Position numbers and translations under genes: made by a program | NCBI GenBank assembly: GCA_029258495.1 | Contig: JARHYV010000331.1 | Coordinates: 1 to 7,586, forward strand | DNA length: 7,586 nucleotides | Origin: Faecousia sp. | Lineage (GTDB): Bacteria; Bacillota; Clostridia; Oscillospirales; Oscillospiraceae | Direction of reading: 5' to 3' | The notes under the pieces: generated by a model | What the model was told of the DNA's origin: nothing | Database searches by the model: none | Seen by the model: only the letters and a program-made list of their open reading frames with translations | Part shown: positions 6,642 to 7,586 of the stretch, piece after piece | Numbering within the stretch: the stretch's first letter is position 1 | Layout: every line of letters starts with the position of its first letter

Positions 6642-7195
6642 CGGGCGGCTCCTTCAAACTGCTCGGGGATCAGCCGAGCCTTCATCAGCATGAAGACCAG
6701 TGAGGGGATCAGCGCCAGCTGGATCAGGATGCCGGGCCAGCTGGTTACAAAGTAGCCGGAAACCAGTGCGCTGAATACGATGGGCTTTCCGCCGGAGAAC
6801 AGCACCAGAGCTTTTGCGATGCCGCCGACGATGCGTCCGGCCAGCATTGCGCCAACCAGAGCGGTGTAGAGATTGGCGTATACGGACTTGAATTGAACGG
6901 TGCGCACCAGAAGTCCGCCCACCAGTCCGTAAAGGCACAGCTCAGGCACCATGGACATCAGCACGGGTGCCGGCGGCATACCGGTGAGCAGGGACGACAG
7001 GATCGGGCCGAGGATGCCGCAGAGCGCACCATAGAACCAGCCGCAGATCAGGCCGCACAGCAGAACGGGAATGTGCATCGGCAAAAAAATCGGCCCCAGT
7101 CCGACTCCGTGGAACACCATCGGGAGCACGACGCATAGGGCGATACAGATCGCACAGAGGCACATGGCTTTGACAGATTGTTTCTTGTTTAACAT
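6638..7195 (-). CDS. ECF transporter S component (substrate-binding membrane subunit), ligand unknown
   Basis: This 185-residue, very hydrophobic protein has about five to six membrane segments (near 9-28, 36-58, 60-72, 78-98, 108-133 and 144-172). The segment LGPIFLPMHIPVLLCGLICGWFYGALCGILGPILSSLLTGMPP (33-75) is typical of the ECF_trnsprt family (Pfam PF12822), whose members bind vitamins or their precursors and work with a shared EcfA/EcfA'/EcfT module encoded elsewhere. Many members carry an AxxxA-type motif in membrane helix 1 for contact with EcfT; A10-MCLC-A15 here may serve that role. The ATG at 7195 follows a strong AAGGAGGG site by 6 nt. A methyltransferase gene is coupled to its 3' end. 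A cobalamin riboswitch lies divergently about 300 bp away, but it points the other way and does not control this gene. The vitamin cannot be assigned from sequence alone; alpha-ribazole, cobalamin or another cofactor precursor are all guesses. Confidence 0.82.
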   Translation of the reverse strand: MLNKKQSVKAMCLCAICIALCVVLPMVFHGVGLGPIFLPMHIPVLLCGLICGWFYGALCGILGPILSSLLTGMPPAPVLMSMVPELCLYGLVGGLLVRTVQFKSVYANLYTALVGAMLAGRIVGGIAKALVLFSGGKPIVFSALVSGYFVTSWPGILIQLALIPSLVFMLMKARLIPEQFEGAAR

Positions 7196-7201
7196 TTTTT
7201 A

Positions 7202-7209
7202 CCCTCCTT
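7202..7209 (-). promoter_or_regulatory. Ribosome binding site of the S-component gene
   Basis: On the - strand AAGGAGGG precedes the ATG at 7195 by 6 nt and sets the start. A pyrimidine stretch upstream in the leader (7313-7305, CCUUCUUUU as RNA) could pair with it over 9 positions including two G-U pairs, which would hide it; this is inference only. Confidence 0.7.
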
Positions 7210-7211
7210 TT

Positions 7212-7284
7212 TTCTACGGGACTCATGATATCGGAAATCGCGCCTGTCCACAAGCCCCCGTGGGGGATGCGGGTATTCCAATAT
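7212..7284 (-). promoter_or_regulatory. Structured 5' leader of the S-component gene, class unknown
   Basis: Read on the - strand, AUAUUGGAA (7284-7276) can pair with UUCCGAUAU (7236-7228) as a 9-bp helix with one U-G pair. It encloses a GC-rich part that can form CCCC/GGGG or CCAC/GUGG hairpins (about 7266-7246). In the + orientation the G-U pair becomes a C/A mismatch, so the fold favours the - strand, in front of the S-component gene. I compared it from memory with TPP, FMN, THF, preQ1, guanidine and cobalamin aptamers and found no match. No convincing promoter for this strand could be placed upstream. Confidence 0.4.
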
Positions 7285-7407
7285 TTTGTGAATATATACA
7301 GGGGAAAAGAAGGCTTTTTCTTTGCATAATGGACTTTTTGATGAAAAATAGCCAAAGAAAAATGATGAAATTACAGGGAAAATAGATATTTTATATAAGA
7401 AAATGGG

Positions 7408-7435
7408 TTGACAATCGCCCTGGGTTTGGTATACT
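7408..7435 (+). promoter_or_regulatory. SigA-type promoter driving the cobalamin riboswitch transcript
   Basis: TTGACA (7408-7413) and TATACT (7430-7435) are 16 nt apart. The predicted start is near 7442, so the leader begins about 50 nt before the riboswitch core. It points out of the right end of the window. Confidence 0.75.
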
Positions 7436-7464
7436 TAAACCAAGTGTTTTGTATAAGACCCTGT

Positions 7465-7479
7465 GCAGGCAGAGCCTGC
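7465..7479 (+). repeat. Small perfect hairpin between promoter and riboswitch
   Basis: GCAGGC (7465-7470) and GCCTGC (7474-7479) form a 6-bp stem with a 3-nt loop AGA. It lies in the transcribed leader upstream of the aptamer core. It may be an accessory helix of the riboswitch leader; no function is visible. Confidence 0.5.
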
Positions 7480-7489
7480 CGGAAGACAA

Positions 7490-7586
7490 AAGTGAATATT
7501 GCAAAGGGTGTCGGTGCGGTTTCTGCACCGAAAAAGGGAAATCGGTGCAAATCCGATACAGTCTCCTCTGCTGTGATGCGGACGAG
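7490..7586 (+). ncRNA. Cobalamin (B12) riboswitch, 5' part, cut by window end
   Basis: The segment follows the AdoCbl-type aptamer pattern closely. A hairpin UCGGUGC/GCACCGA (7511-7517 with 7525-7531) fits P3. Then comes AAAAGGGAA (7532-7540), followed by the invariant GGUG.AAAUCC block (7544-7554) flanked by AUCGG/CCGAU (7541-7545 with 7553-7557). ACAG (7558-7561) pairs with CUGU (7571-7574), and GUGAUGCGGACGAG closes the visible part. The B12 box (GCCACUG) and the expression platform must lie beyond 7586. The start near 7490 is approximate. Such riboswitches repress genes for cobalamin uptake or synthesis, or B12-independent isozymes, when cobalamin is plentiful. The controlled gene is not in the window. 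Confidence 0.88.

Noticed and set aside
6081..6755. 224-codon open frame on the + strand
   Set aside because: It is antisense to the methyltransferase and the end of the S component, both of which have family motifs and an ATGA junction on the - strand.
7246..7266. Guanidine-II (mini-ykkC) riboswitch because of a hairpin with an ACGG-like loop
   Set aside because: That class needs two similar hairpins with ACGR loops. Only one is present and its stem is short in that register.

Overview
The window looks like a chromosomal piece of a gut-type Firmicute, most likely class Clostridia (Oscillospiraceae or Lachnospiraceae). The reasons are strong AGGAGG-type ribosome binding sites, a YesM/YesN two-component pair beside an LplABC-type sugar importer with no ATPase of its own, a single-gene ECF S component, a cobalamin riboswitch and a moderate GC content. 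This placement is inference; no 16S or marker gene is present.

Positions 1-5963, all on the + strand, hold a carbohydrate sensing and uptake locus. It consists of the 3' end of a YesM-like sensor histidine kinase (1-587), a YesN-like response regulator with an AraC DNA-binding domain (562-2205), a large lipoprotein solute-binding protein (2331-4046), and two membrane permeases of the LplB and LplC/YtcP types (4128-5060 and 5079-5963). The kinase and regulator overlap by 26 nt. A good SigA-type promoter with two inverted repeats lies between the regulator and the binding protein, so the transporter genes can be transcribed separately and are the obvious target of the regulator. A large hairpin without a T-tract separates the binding protein from the permeases, which fits higher expression of the binding protein. 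No ATPase and no glycoside hydrolase lie in the window, so the sugar cannot be named and ATP hydrolysis is presumably supplied by a shared MsmX-type ATPase encoded elsewhere.

A perfect 14-bp-stem terminator (5970-6003), probably bidirectional, separates this locus from a convergent two-gene unit on the - strand. That unit is an ECF-transporter S component (7195-6638) followed, with an ATGA overlap, by a class I SAM-dependent methyltransferase (6641-6048). Its leader can form a long-range helix enclosing a GC-rich hairpin; I do not recognise it as a known riboswitch.

At the right edge a SigA promoter (7408-7435) drives transcription out of the window into the start of a cobalamin riboswitch (about 7490-7586, cut by the window end). 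The gene it controls lies beyond the window. The closeness of the B12 riboswitch to the divergent S component and methyltransferase suggests, but does not prove, a cofactor-related job for them. Nothing here is plainly a new system. The most interesting items are the methyltransferase/S-component pair, its structured leader, and the operator-like repeats in the sugar-transporter promoter.
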